From assembly GCA_037447655.1 (NCBI GenBank), contig JBBHKE010002973.1, positions 686,417 to 727,080 on the forward strand: DNA of 40,664 nt, in the 5' to 3' direction. Shown piece after piece: positions 11,601 to 20,467 of the stretch. Numbering within the stretch: the first letter of the stretch is position 1; each line of letters opens with the position of its first letter. The translations under genes and the position numbers were made by a program. The notes below the pieces were generated by a model. It had not been told where the DNA came from, ran no database searches, and saw nothing but the letters and a program-made list of their open reading frames with translations. Origin of the DNA: Zygnema cylindricum. Its lineage: Eukaryota > Streptophyta > Zygnematophyceae > Zygnematales > Zygnemataceae.

Positions 11601-14078
11601 AAAAAACATTAGGTGACTATGAGACAAACCAGTATATTATACGCTAGACCAGATTTAAGATCATTCAATAAATACTATTAATGGTATGAAGAGGACAAAG
11701 CATTCCGGCTTTGCTGATTGTTATTGTCCCTTTGACTTTTTGTTTTGTCTTTTTGTGGATGCTGAAGTGGCGTACAGTTTATTTACGATGTTTGTCCTTG
11801 TCCTCCTGACTTTTTGTCATTTTGACTTTTTGTCATTTTGACTTTTTGTCATTTTCTTTTTTGTGGACGCTGATGTGGCACAGTTTGTCCTCGATGTTTG
11901 TTCTTGTCGTTGTCGTTTTGACTTTGTCTTTTTTCATTTTTTGTCTTTTTGTTGATGTAGTTTGTCCGAGATGTTTATTGGGGCGATCTCGATTACTTGA
12001 TTGTAGACGCGCCACCTGGCACGTCAGACGAACACATTTCGATTGTACAATATTTGCAAGCGGCCAATGTGGATGGAGCGATTATTGTCACAACACCACA
12101 GGTTGCCTCCTATTCGACCACTTATTTTCTTGTTTTCCTTTTTTGTTTGTTTTTTTTTCTTTTCTTTTTCTTTTTCTTTTTTTTCCCTTTTTTTGTTGTT
12201 ACGACACGCAGGTTTCGCCACCATGTCACCTTCATGTTCATCCTTTTTTTTTTTCTGATTTTTTTGTTCTTTCTTTTCCATGTGTTGTCTTTTCTTTTGC
12301 TTTTTTTTCGAAACAAAGTGTGAAATAATCAAATATGAGTAATAATAAATATTTGTGGTAATAAAACTAATATGGTAGCTACTTGATTTTTGCCAAAAAA
12401 AAAATAAAAAAAATTATTCCTATGTTTGAGTAGCATTAGTACTGTTTTGTAAAAAGAAATAAAGATAATATGTTGCTATTTGAAGCTGTAGTTTACTTGA
12501 TAAATTCTCCACATTTATACTTACTTTTCCTGATTTAGTTGATTTTCTCATTCGGCGTTTACTTTTCGGTCATTTTTGTCTTTTTGTTTTTTTTGTCTTT
12601 TAGCTGTTATTTGTCTCCAGTTGTTATTTGTCTTTATTGGATATTGTTTTGTCCTGTATAACCAATTTTTAGGTGTTTCTTGATTTTTTTTCCCTCTGAT
12701 TTCTTTTCCCCCGAATGTGCAATTTTTGTTAACTTTTGAGCTAATTTTGTTTGAAATCTGACGATCACTAATAAAGTATCCACATATTTCATATTTTGTC
12801 TTGTTTCTTACCTTTTTTTCTTTCTTTGTTTCTTTATGTGTTTCTTATTATTTTTCAACACCCTCATTTGTTTTATTTTTTTTCTGGGTGAGAGTACTTT
12901 TTGAGTTTTTTTTTTTGCAGGAAGTTTCCATTATTGATGTTCGAAAAGAAATCAATTTTTGCAAAAAAGTTGGTTTACGAGTTTTAGGAGTTGTTGAAAA
13001 TATGAGTGGATTAGAAGTTCCTTTGGATAAATTTATCTTTTCCAAAACGGGTCCAAATGGGGAAGAATGTGACGTGACAGAAGATGTGATCGAAGAATTG
13101 AGAAAGGTGAGATTAATTTACAACTTTCCTCGACTTTTTAGTCATTCTTTTTTTGTTTCAATTTTAAACTTTTCAACTTGAAACTTTATGGTTTGTTGAT
13201 TAATATTTTTGAATTGAAATCTAGTTTTTGTTATTTCTTTGTATTTCAAAAATTTGTTGAAAACTTGTGTATTTTTTTCCTTGTGAACTGTTTTTGACTT
13301 TTTCCACTTTCTTTTTTTTTCTGTTTTTTTTCCCTTTTTTTTGGATATCGACATTTCTGTGATTTTCTCTTTTTTGTTATAAGGTCAATCGAAAATTACA
13401 TTTGATTTGTTTTTTGTGTCAAAAAATCAATCGTACCCAATTTCTGAGTTTTTAAGGTCTTGCCTATTTTTTGTCTTTTTTTTTTTTTTTTTTCTATATT
13501 CAATTATTACCCTTGTATTCCTGTTTTATCCTTATTTTAAGTTGTCTTATAACATTGTTTTGCTCTTTTTTTTCTGGAATCTTCTTATGGTTTTATCCTT
13601 TATGCGTTACTTTATGCCTACGTATCTTAAATCTCACAACGATTTTCTCCTCATTTTTTTGCGAAATCTTAGTCCTGTTTCGTGGTTTATCTTTACGGTA
13701 TTTATTTACAATATTTATCTTTACGGTATTTTACTTGACGGTATTTTTTTCTACGATATTTATCTTTACAGTATGTATTTTACGGTATTTGTTTATACGG
13801 TATATGAACAGGTGGCGCCCCATTTGCTCGACGGAATAATCGCAAAAACGGAGGTGTTCCATGTAAACGGAGGTGGAGCAGAAACTATGGCGAAAAGTTT
13901 AAAGGTTCCGTTTCTCGGTAGAGTTCCTTTGGACCCAACACTTAGTAAAGCGGCGGAAGAAGGAAAATCGTGTTTTGGTTCAAAAGAAGACGGATTTTCT
14001 TCGTCTCCTAGTGCTATTGCATTGAAACGGATAATTTCGAAAATTGTTTCAGTGATAGAGAATGAAAAGGGGGGGTAA
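5633..14078 (+). CDS. NBP35: Cytosolic Fe-S cluster assembly factor NUBP1/NBP35 (seven exons)
   Basis: The exons are 5633-5675, 6457-6558, 9020-9150, 9454-9660, 11961-12101, 12921-13106 and 13812-14078. They total 1077 nt (358 residues and a stop), and every junction is phase-consistent. The protein is the scaffold P-loop ATPase that builds 4Fe-4S clusters in the cytosol for CIA targets. Visible features are the N-terminal ferredoxin-like motif C16-X13-C30-X2-C33-X5-C39, the deviant Walker [10 protein letters not shown] (69-77), the [14 protein letters not shown] block from residue 97, [25 protein letters not shown] and ENMSG. The CPxC that follows ENMSG in animal and fungal NUBP1 is absent. 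The sequence reads LEVPLDKF and later [10 protein letters not shown], which is the plant-type arrangement. Length is close to plant NBP35 (about 350 residues). Five introns are GT-AG; intron 3 appears to use a GC donor. The introns (0.3-2.5 kb) are filled with MITEs and tandem repeats. Confidence 0.95.
5851..6142. mobile_element. Degenerate family A MITE in NBP35 intron 1
   Basis: The left end TACACTGCCTATCATTATTAG and the right end around CTCTAATAGGGATG...CTGTA match the family A TIR with several changes. An internal stretch (ATGGCTCATTATGGACCACT) is shared with the copy at 10798-10994. Confidence 0.55.
6231..6262 (+). repeat. Extra copy of the NBP35 exon 2 acceptor and exon start
   Basis: Positions 6237-6262 repeat, without mismatch, the 26 nt at 6449-6474 that span the exon 2 splice acceptor (TTTGACAG) and the first 18 coding bases. 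A few similar bases precede the block. The copy diverges right after CCCAAG and is followed by no long open frame. It lies 212 bp upstream of the true exon, within intron 1. Confidence 0.9.
6305..6400. repeat. (AC)n and TA/TG-rich microsatellite
   Basis: About nine AC dinucleotides are followed by alternating TATA/TATG steps. The tract separates the exon 2 echo from the real exon 2. Confidence 0.85.
6596..6816. mobile_element. Family A MITE in NBP35 intron 2
   Basis: The inverted ends are TACACTGTGAATTGCTG and CTAATAGCAATTCATGGTGTA, spanning about 220 bp. It is non-coding and starts 38 bp downstream of the exon 2 donor. Confidence 0.7.
6950..7493 (+). mobile_element. Long family A MITE in NBP35 intron 2
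   Basis: The ends are TACACCGCGAATCG and CGATTCGCGCTGTA, a near-perfect inverted pair flanked by TA. The interior matches the 4245-4809 element (CTAATTAAGAATTTGAAA, GTACGGTCTGACATCGACC and a GCGCAC/GTGCGC hairpin), so it belongs to the same long subfamily. Confidence 0.85.
7862..8042. mobile_element. Degenerate family A MITE in NBP35 intron 2
   Basis: The right end GCTAATAGCGTTTCGCATTCTA is recognisable and the left end (ATCAATCGTGTATTAGTG) is decayed. The inner AATTAGTGTTATTAACGC resembles the subterminal part of the family. Confidence 0.45.
8266..8431. mobile_element. Short family A MITE in NBP35 intron 2
   Basis: TACACCGCGCGAAATTAG at the left pairs with TGATGTGCGGTGTA at the right. The interior shares GACGTG...GGTCCACTTCC with copy 1 at 3368-3570. 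It is about 166 bp and TA-flanked. Confidence 0.75.
9151..9152 (+). other. Probable GC splice donor of NBP35 intron 3
   Basis: Exon 3 must end at CAG 9150 for the frame to continue into [10 protein letters not shown] of exon 4, but the next bases are GCATGG. A GC-AG intron is the simplest reading. A sequencing error changing GT to GC cannot be excluded. Confidence 0.7.
9365..9453 (+). repeat. Repeated intron-end sequence before NBP35 exon 4
   Basis: The segment ATATTCTCTAAACA occurs twice (about 9407 and 9439) and a third, diverged form (ATATTCGCAAAACG) lies at about 9374. Only the last is followed by G to give the AAACAG acceptor of exon 4. The 3' end of the intron thus appears to have been duplicated locally. 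Confidence 0.6.
9996..10476. mobile_element. hAT-type MITE with 8-bp target site duplication
   Basis: The terminal inverted repeat CATAGTTGTTCA begins at 9996 and its complement TGAACAACTATG ends at 10476. An exact 8-bp direct repeat, ATATTTAT, flanks it at 9988-9995 and 10477-10484. 8-bp duplications and CA-starting ends are hallmarks of hAT elements. The 481-bp interior is rich in TACGGAAATGTACGG-type repeats and has no transposase. It lies in NBP35 intron 4. A homologous copy is at 26913-27394. Confidence 0.8.
10485..10565. repeat. TA/CA microsatellite next to the hAT MITE
   Basis: Alternating TATG/TATA and (AC)n steps lie directly downstream of the hAT MITE. The insertion therefore went into simple-sequence DNA, so its TSD should be read with care. 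Confidence 0.8.
10798..10994. mobile_element. Family A MITE in NBP35 intron 4
   Basis: The left end TACACCGCCCATTGCTATTAG pairs with the right end CTATAATAGCGATGGGCAG. It shares the interior GGCTTATTAAGGGCCACT with the intron 1 copy. About 197 bp. Confidence 0.7.
11170..11282. repeat. Polypyrimidine (CCCTCT)n-like tract
   Basis: About 110 bp of almost pure C/T with CCCTCTCC units, in NBP35 intron 4. It is non-coding. Confidence 0.85.
11740..11985 (+). repeat. Two upstream copies of the NBP35 exon 5 acceptor and exon start
   Basis: The true acceptor and exon start (TGTAGTTTGTCCGAGATGTT, 11957-11976) is preceded by two related blocks. One is at about 11885-11903 (ACAGTTTGTCCTCGATGTTT) and an older one is at about 11775-11795 (ACAGTTTATTTACGATGTTT). 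Each follows a TTTTTGTGGA(T/C)GCTGA-type run like the TTTTTGTTGATG before the real exon. Three copies of a 16-bp ACTTTTTGTCATTTTG unit lie between the first and second blocks. Confidence 0.75.
12102..12920. other. NBP35 intron 5, T-rich
   Basis: The intron is dominated by poly-T and TTTTGTCTTTT runs. ORFs within it on either strand are low-complexity. I see no recognisable element. Confidence 0.7.
13683..13811 (+). repeat. Tandem TTTATCTTTACGGTATT repeats at the 3' end of NBP35 intron 6
   Basis: At least six variable copies of a 15-20 bp unit run directly into the exon 7 acceptor (TATATGAACAG). The tract reads open in one frame and could mislead gene callers into extending exon 7 upstream. 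Confidence 0.75.
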
Positions 14079-14083
14079 ATGGT

Positions 14084-14320
14084 GTAAAAACAAGGGTGAA
14101 AAGAAGGGTTATGAGAGGGTTAGTGGTGGGTTCAAAGAGGGTTAAGCGAGGGTTAAACCAGGGTTAAATGAGGGTTAAAAGATAGTTGAGAGAGGGTTAA
14201 AAGATGGTTTAGAGAAGGATCGAAGAGGAGAAAGGAGAAAGGAGGAAGAGAAAGGAGGGTGGGGTCAAGAGGAGGAGAAAGGAGGGAGGAGGAGGAGAAA
14301 GGAGAAAGGATGAATTGGGA
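14084..14320. repeat. GAGGGTTAAA-type repeats, then a GGAGAAA purine tract, downstream of NBP35
   Basis: Immediately after the NBP35 stop, GAGGGTTAAA-like units recur about nine times to 14210. A GGAGAAAGGAGGA purine run follows to about 14310. The tract covers the expected 3' UTR or termination zone. The resemblance to telomere repeats is superficial because the unit is irregular. Confidence 0.7.
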
Positions 14321-15084
14321 CTGAAGGGTTTGAGAACCTTTCAAGTGTTCCAATAATGTAAATGGTCTAATAAGGTTTTAAAAATGTAAGTTTTTGGGTT
14401 AAGCAAGATCTTTGGGGAAAAACGAGTGAGGTTTTGTATAATACGAATGTTTTGGACGCAATATTTGTACCGCAGGGAGAAATCGCAAATAATGTTGTCG
14501 GGAACTTGGTTGGGAATTTTTGTGCATCTTGTACGAATACAATTATTGAGTTTCTTTTTCCTTTCTTTTCTGGAATATTGGTACAATTTCGAATGGTTTT
14601 TCACTTTTATAAGTGGGATGTTTTCCCACTTGTAATCCACTTTGGACAATTATTTAGGTTTTATGTACAGAAAGGCCTGTGTTTTTTCTTGTGGTAGAGT
14701 ACATTTAATCCGTTAAATCACTATGTAAGGTCCGGCTTCATTAAATGATTCAGAATCAGGTGTGTCATTCGAAACTGAAAATAATTAGTAGTACCAACAT
14801 AACCCTAAGTTGATAATTCATTTATTTTGAATTAATAAGACAATAAAAACCCAACTATTAAGTTTTTCTTTCGCGATATGATCTACTTTCATGAAGAAAA
14901 GTACGACTGTATACGGGGTTGTTTTTCGTAGATATTTAATTTAGTTAGGGTTGGGGTTGGGGTTTGTAGTTTTGTTTTTGTGAGTTGCCGTGCTTTTCAT
15001 TTTGAGTTAGAGTGCTTTTATTTTCCTTGTTGTTGCTTCCATTTTTTTGTGTTCTCGTCGCTCTTTTTGTTTTTTATTGTTGTT
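14320..15084. other. Intergenic, no feature recognised
   Basis: AT-rich sequence with short overlapping ORFs of ordinary composition. A TTAGGGTTGGGGTTGGGG run at about 14944-14966 is telomere-like but very short. Nothing supports a gene. Confidence 0.5.
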
Positions 15085-15165
15085 TTTCAGTGTTGGTCAT
15101 GCCACCCCTTTTGTACCCCCAGACTCAGATGGTTTACCATCGTGCTCTTTTAATTTATCCTGCAT
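15085..15165 (+). mobile_element. 3'-end fragment of a non-LTR retrotransposon (first of three)
   Basis: This fragment carries TTTTTCAG followed by diverged sequence and the hairpin-forming GATGGTTTACCATC motif at about 15129. The same roughly 60-bp arrangement recurs at about 16140-16220, downstream of the retrotransposon ORF. It looks like the 3' tail of a severely 5'-truncated copy. Confidence 0.5.
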
Positions 15166-15256
15166 TATCTATAAATCATATGAGTACACAGGAAGACAAA
15201 AGGCGAAAAGATAACAACTTAAAAAGGGTGGAAGCAAACTGAAAAAAAGACTACAA

Positions 15257-15970
15257 ATGAAACACTCGGAAATAAAGCCAAGTCGAACAACAAGAAAAAA
15301 AAACAGTAGCAAAATAGCATATCCAAAACATAAACTACCTATTGTGTGCTCCTGTGGCCACGTTCTCGAGCCCGACGGGGTACATTTGCTTCGTTGCTCC
15401 CACAGGGGCGAGTTGATTCAGGCGCACGACACGATTCGGGATACCATCGCTACTATCGCTTCTGAGGGGGGGTTTTCTGTTCATCGGGAGGTCTCTCACA
15501 TTATTCCTTCGCGTCGGACTGACCTTGTATTACTTGATGGTGCGCGTCGTACATTTGGTGACATTGTTTTGGCGAACCCTTCCACAACTACAGTCGTCAA
15601 CCAAGCGGCTCGGCATGTGGGAGTGGCCGCCCGTGACGCGGCTAAGAGGAAGGAGCATGATTATGCCCGTCGAGATGCTATGGATGGCTTCATTCCGATG
15701 GCGGTCGAGATATTTGGTTGTTTGGGTGTGGCTTTGGACGAGATTTTCCGTACTTGTGGTCGGCGCTCGTTTGAGCGGCGGGTACCTGGGAGCCGTTCTG
15801 TTTCAGTACTTACTTCTTTTTATCGTCAACGTTTTTCCATGGCCCTACAACGGGTGCAGGCTTCTATATTACCTCGATCGTCTATTGCCGTTATGGATCG
15901 ACGACGTGTTCCGGAACTCCCCCCTCGTGCTCCTCCGGGATTCGGGGACTTACGTGGTTGCTTTCCGTAG
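15257..15970 (+). pseudogene. C-terminal part of a non-LTR retrotransposon polyprotein (zinc knuckle and nuclease-like region)
   Basis: The 237-codon ORF has an AT-rich, lysine-rich start that looks unrelated. From about 15345 the composition turns GC-richer. Residues 31-47 give a CxC...H...C knuckle (C31, C33, H43, C47). An RTDLVLLDG...GDIVLANP block (87-108) could be the acidic core of a restriction-like nuclease. FIPMAVEIFG (145-154) and FYRQRFSMALQR (188-199) follow. This order recalls the C-termini of reverse-transcriptase proteins of many algal and protist retroelements. No reverse-transcriptase domain is upstream, so the copy is 5'-truncated, and the ATG is probably fortuitous. The family call is from memory of the pattern; the exact clade is not determined. 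Confidence 0.65.
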
Positions 15971-16222
15971 GTTTTTAGTGATGTTGGGGTTTTCTTTTGA
16001 TACATGTTGGATTTTTCATTTGATGTTGTGTTTGTTGGGTTTTGCTTTTTTGGGTGTTTTCGATTTCCCTAAGATCTTTTCGTAATTTCGTAGTTTTTGC
16101 CTTAATTTTCCTTTTTTTTTATTCCCCCGTCATGTGGTTTTTCAGTTTTAGCAATGCTACTTTCTTCTGTTTCTATGGACTCAGATGGTTTACCATCACG
16201 CTTTATATTAAAGTCGGCCCCA
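15338..16222 (+). mobile_element. 5'-truncated non-LTR retrotransposon copy
   Basis: It spans the compositional shift at about 15338, the C-terminal coding part, a 3' UTR of about 250 bp and the terminal hairpin motif GATGGTTTACCATC followed by ACGCTTTATATTAAAGTC. The absence of upstream coding sequence and of LTRs suits target-primed 5' truncation. I could not fix a target site duplication. Confidence 0.55.
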
Positions 16223-16382
16223 TTACTTTTAAAACTACCTAACCAAGCTTCAACATCGCTAATAAATTGCCGGAATTAGCTTTTCATATTACATTTCAAT
16301 GTCGAAAGAATAATTAACTATCAACAATATGCAATATGGCAGATTACGGAACGTGCAACTAGCCTTTCCAAACTACCCAGTA

Positions 16383-16426
16383 GACTCAGATGGTTTACCA
16401 TCACGCTTTTTAATAAAGTCAGCCCG
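16383..16426 (+). mobile_element. 3'-end fragment of the same retrotransposon (third copy)
   Basis: GACTCAGATGGTTTACCATC followed by ACGCTTTTTAATAAAGTC repeats the tail seen at 16174-16216 with few changes. It includes an AATAAA-like signal. Confidence 0.6.
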
Positions 16427-16671
16427 GTTTTGTATTTGAGAATTAACAATATCGATCTTATGGAGACTCTAGACCAAGGCACTTTCGATAATCAGCTTTA
16501 ATAGACAAGTCAGCGTCCCAACGAAGTCCCCTTAAGTATGACCAGAACACTTGGATAATGCCATAATGGAAGAAAAGCTCAGGGAAAGAGCTCATCAACA
16601 GATCCCTCCCAATCAGTTTTCGTCCTCTTACTTAACCCTCAGCTTCCAACAACAAGTAAAGAGAATGCCAA

Positions 16672-16775
16672 CTCTCCCTCTCTCCCTCTCTCCCACTCCC
16701 CAGAGGGAGATGGGGGAGAGGGAAGGAGGGAGAGAAGGAGAGTAAGAGAGGGGGAGAAGGGGAGAAGAGAGGGGG
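16672..16775. repeat. CT-rich then GA-rich imperfect inverted repeat
   Basis: CTCCCTCTCTCCC-type sequence to about 16702 is followed by GAGGGAGATGGGGGAGAGGG-type sequence. The two can fold into a long imperfect purine/pyrimidine hairpin. It is non-coding. Confidence 0.7.
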
Positions 16776-17164
16776 GGATATGCAAAAGTGCAACCAAGCA
16801 TTCACAGAACAAATGATATGACAATGGCGGCTGAAATGAACCTTGGTATTAAGCTCAACCTTACAAGATAAGACAAAACTCACAAACACTAACTTCTCCT
16901 AGGCAATAGTCATTGAGGCTTCTAAGTCATCGAAGAGGATGCCTGGCCAATCACAACCCGTTGCACAAATGGGTTGGGATTAGGCCAAAGTCCTTTCACT
17001 AACCCTGTACCTCATCAAAGCCATTGCTTAGGCTAAGGTGCAAATCAATCCATAGTTCCTGAGGACAACCACCAAAAACCACCGGATCGGACTGGACCGA
17101 AAAACCACCGTGAAACCAATAGCCTTTTTTCCGCTCAGGATGCTCCTTGTGAGAGCGGGAAGGT

Positions 17165-17250
17165 AACGATATGAACCCACTGGCTGCCTTACGCCTGACT
17201 AATTCCCTTACATGCCTACCAAACTACCAAGCTATGCCTGTCGAGTTATC
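17165..17250 (-). mobile_element. tRNA-like promoter head, possible SINE
   Basis: On the minus strand, TAGCTTGGTAGTTTGGTAGG resembles a tRNA D-arm/A box. About 36 nt further, GGTTCATATCG matches the B box at most positions. The T stem and acceptor stem do not pair properly, so this is not a functional tRNA gene. A tRNA-derived SINE running on toward about 16900 is the simplest explanation. A single copy is visible, so the body and ends are undefined. Confidence 0.4.
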
Positions 17251-17412
17251 ATAAGGTTAGGGGGGGGGCGTAACAGCCCGTGACAGACCTGGTATAGTCC
17301 CCCTCTGACAGCACAATCTCTCCATGTCCAAACCGTCTCTACAAACAAAGGCGAAAGGATCTAATTTGTTCCAATCCACATTCCAGAGAATCTTGCCGGC
17401 ATGCGAGCATTG

Positions 17413-18118
17413 CACAAAGCCCTCACAAGGATAGCGAGGAAAAGGAATTCCCTTCCGGAAAGGCGCCGGTTGGTCAAGCTTGCCTTGAGTTGTACAACTA
17501 TCGACGCGCTGCCCATGAGCCCATTATTTGTAGCCACCTATAATCAGATTTCTTGGTGTTCGAAATATGTCATGGGAGCATCAAGACTAGGTGCTCCTCA
17601 ATCTCAACATTGCCTTATCCCCCTTCATTCTTGTCTATCCAAAGTCGGGTGCAACCTGTCGCAAACCACAGTATATTCCGTTGTAGTCCAAGAGGATAGT
17701 TCACTTTTGGTTCATGTGTGCTTTATTCTTTTATTGGACACCTTTGGAGTCGTTCTATTATCTAGAACCTTGTTGAGAGCAGTATTTTAGGCCGGAAATA
17801 TTTCTTATAGATTGACAAGTAAAATTTGGTTTTTTCCAAAAATCAGAAGACCCAACTACAAGGCAGCAACCTTCTATGGCCCCTCTGACCTCACAATGTT
17901 GCTGCCTGCATCTTGTCGAATAGGTTAAGCTTGCGTAGAGATTAGAGTAGCCGTCGTGATGAGTTGTCAAAACCAGATGATTGCTAGCGCACAAACATTT
18001 GGCCTTGGCCTTCCAAGGGTTACGAGGACATGGGATTACCTTCCCAAAAAAATATCGATTGGCGCGAGCTTCCTCTCATCCTACTACCATGCAGCAACAT
18101 TGCCCAAGAGCCCGAATT
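17413..18118. repeat. Diverged direct repeats (about 110 bp) of unknown origin
   Basis: 17430-17525 and 18018-18118 align through AAGG..A.CGAGGA, CCTTCC, GCAAGCTT-like and GCCCA.GAGCCC blocks at roughly two-thirds identity by eye. A shorter relative lies near 17820-17885. The ORF at 17401-17790 overlaps the first copy but matches nothing I recognise. This may be remnants of an old element. Confidence 0.4.
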
Positions 18119-18119
18119 A

Positions 18120-20430
18120 AGTAACAATTATTACGCAAATTCTTGACATTAAACGTCTATTGTTGGAACACCGGGACCGAGTATTCCCACCAATCCCACC
18201 ATCCTCATAATCCAATACCAACGCCACAGAGACCCCAATCTTGAAGAGTTGCAGAATACCTTCCAATCAACAGGAATCCCAACCTTACTGCCCTCCCCAA
18301 GCTCCTTAATGCAGAGGGCATGAAACTGATAGCTCACAATGCTACCTCACTACACGATTTGACAACATACTCTTGGCCGGAGATTTTACCAAAAATTTTC
18401 GTAGAATTCTACCACAATATTTCACAGTTCCATCAATAAGATTTAGAGAAGCGAACAATTAGATGCAGCACATCTTACTTTGACCAAGGATTAAGAATGC
18501 AGCTATTACGCGAGAACCAACCAGAACTAACACCCATTTACGAGACAAAGCAAAGGGATGGTGTTTCTACCATGTAAGTCTACATTACACCCACAGATTG
18601 ATCCAGAGTATGTGATTGGCACATGAATTGATCGCATAGCATTTCTGTACTCATTTCCAGGCAGAGCATGACCTGTACAAGCACGACTACTATATAACCT
18701 TCTACACTAATCCTTTTAATGCTTGAATTTCAACTGATAACTAGTTGAGGTAGCGTTTTAGGAAGAGGGTGTTAACCAATAATCCCGACTAGGGACAAAG
18801 CAGTTTGTGTCCAGGATAGAACAACCTCGAAATACTTCCTGCCCGCAATCTACTCGGGTTTTCAAGAAATAATACTGTAAGGTCTAGGCAAATGTTGATT
18901 TTCCCTTCTCAATATCGCAAGAATCGAGTATTTACAATATTATATTCCTTACCCTTACCATTTCAGTAATCTCCTCACCATTTCAGAACTTCAATTTGAA
19001 TATTAGCCTTGAAAAATAGACGATGAAGAAGGTGAAGGATAGTTTGAACACTTTCGTCAGTTCCTTCCCCTTGTGTACGTTTTCACAAGATCACTACTAC
19101 TGGCATTGAAGAGATACGTTAGTAGGCAGAACACCAAATACCCACCCATCGGCCGACACTCATATCCACCCACCACACTTATTGGCATTGCAATTTGACA
19201 GAATAACAAGTTTCATCAAAAAGGTATTGAATTTCACTTTCTTCATGAATAAATATTCCACTTTCTTCGTTAGAAAAGGGTGAGAAGAATAGTGGAAGGT
19301 GTTATTTTTTTCATTTTCACAAAAAAAAGTTGAATCAAAATTTTTATGTTGAAATTTGGAACAATGCATATATGAAGCATCTCCACCTCCACACCGCCTC
19401 TTGTTACACCTTCACTTTTCATGAGAAAAACTATTTTCCCACTTCCCTCCCTAACTAAGGCAATACCAACAGCATTTTCTTCCGCATTTCTTCCACCAAA
19501 ACATCCAACGTCAGCAAAACATTTAGACATATATTAATTTCTCTTTAAGTAAAAACGTTCAAACTAGTCAGAGGTTTTGTTTCCTTCTACACAGATATAG
19601 CGAATTTATTTAACATTGTAAATCAGATTAATATGTAAAATAATATCCACATTGAAAGAAAGTATTGAAAACCAAAAGGCAAGGGAATTAGTACACTTCA
19701 CCCCACCAAATTATGACCTTGCTTACATTGGAAGATTGACAACGGCACAAAATTAACTGATGATTGTTCACCTATTTCAAGATAAAACAAAACAGTAGAT
19801 ATTTATCAGAAAATGAGATTTAAATTAGCAGACTTGTACAGAAATATTTACAAGAATTCTACATAAATATACATCCAAATACCGGTTAGAGCCAATGGGT
19901 TACATTCCTGACTTTCCACAGCAGAAGTGGACTACATTTTATCCAAATCTCATGTCACGAGATATTTTCACAATTGAAAACTCTGGGGGCACAAGTGTTA
20001 CACTTGCAGATGAAAAACTTTAACTGAAGAAAGATTTTTCAAATTTAAAATCAGAACATATCCTTAAGAATAAATGAATATTTATTCAATAGGCTACAGA
20101 AGTAAAAATCATGGAAAAGTATTGGAATAAAAATCACTTGAGAAAAACGTAATCAAAATGAATTACATTCAAAGACGGAAAAATATGTACCAACATACCT
20201 CAGCTTTCACTACACAAACCTTAAAATCATATTTCATATCCCAAAATAACTCAACTAAGGTCTCATTTAATCATCGTTTACGATGACAGGCTCAAATAAA
20301 TTTACATCTGCGCTTTCCTCATAATACCATCTAAGACGAACAAAGTTCCGTGGTAACAAATTCACTGGAAAAACTTGCCCTTATACAATCTCAAACCAGT
20401 TTCATGATACATCGTAAAATATATTAACAG
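18120..20430. other. No gene recognised
   Basis: The region has mixed composition, moderately AT-rich, without tandem repeats. A minus-strand open segment at 19530-19270 (starting MSKCFADVGCFGG) has ordinary amino-acid composition, but I see no convincing partner exons or motif. Nothing else can be supported. Confidence 0.4.
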
Positions 20431-20467
20431 CTAACCACAGCCCCATATACCTCCTACTTCAACTCGT

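Noticed and set aside
11822-12332. Long ORFs on both strands around NBP35 exon 5
   Set aside because: They are intron T-runs giving Phe/Leu or Lys-rich peptides. Only 11961-12101 matches NBP35.
13407-13811. In-frame upstream extension of NBP35 exon 7 (ORF starting MFFVSKNQ)
   Set aside because: It is a low-complexity repeat read-through. The conserved protein requires exon 6 to join at 13812.
15525-16085. Second plus-strand ORF overlapping the retrotransposon coding region
   Set aside because: Wrong frame; the zinc-knuckle and FIPMAVEIFG motifs lie in the other frame.
17165-17250. Functional tRNA gene
   Set aside because: The T stem and acceptor stem do not pair, so only the promoter-like boxes remain.
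17240-17320. LTR end and primer-binding site (TGGTATAGTCC near a G-run)
   Set aside because: No matching second LTR, no gag or pol coding sequence, and only partial match to a tRNA 3' end.
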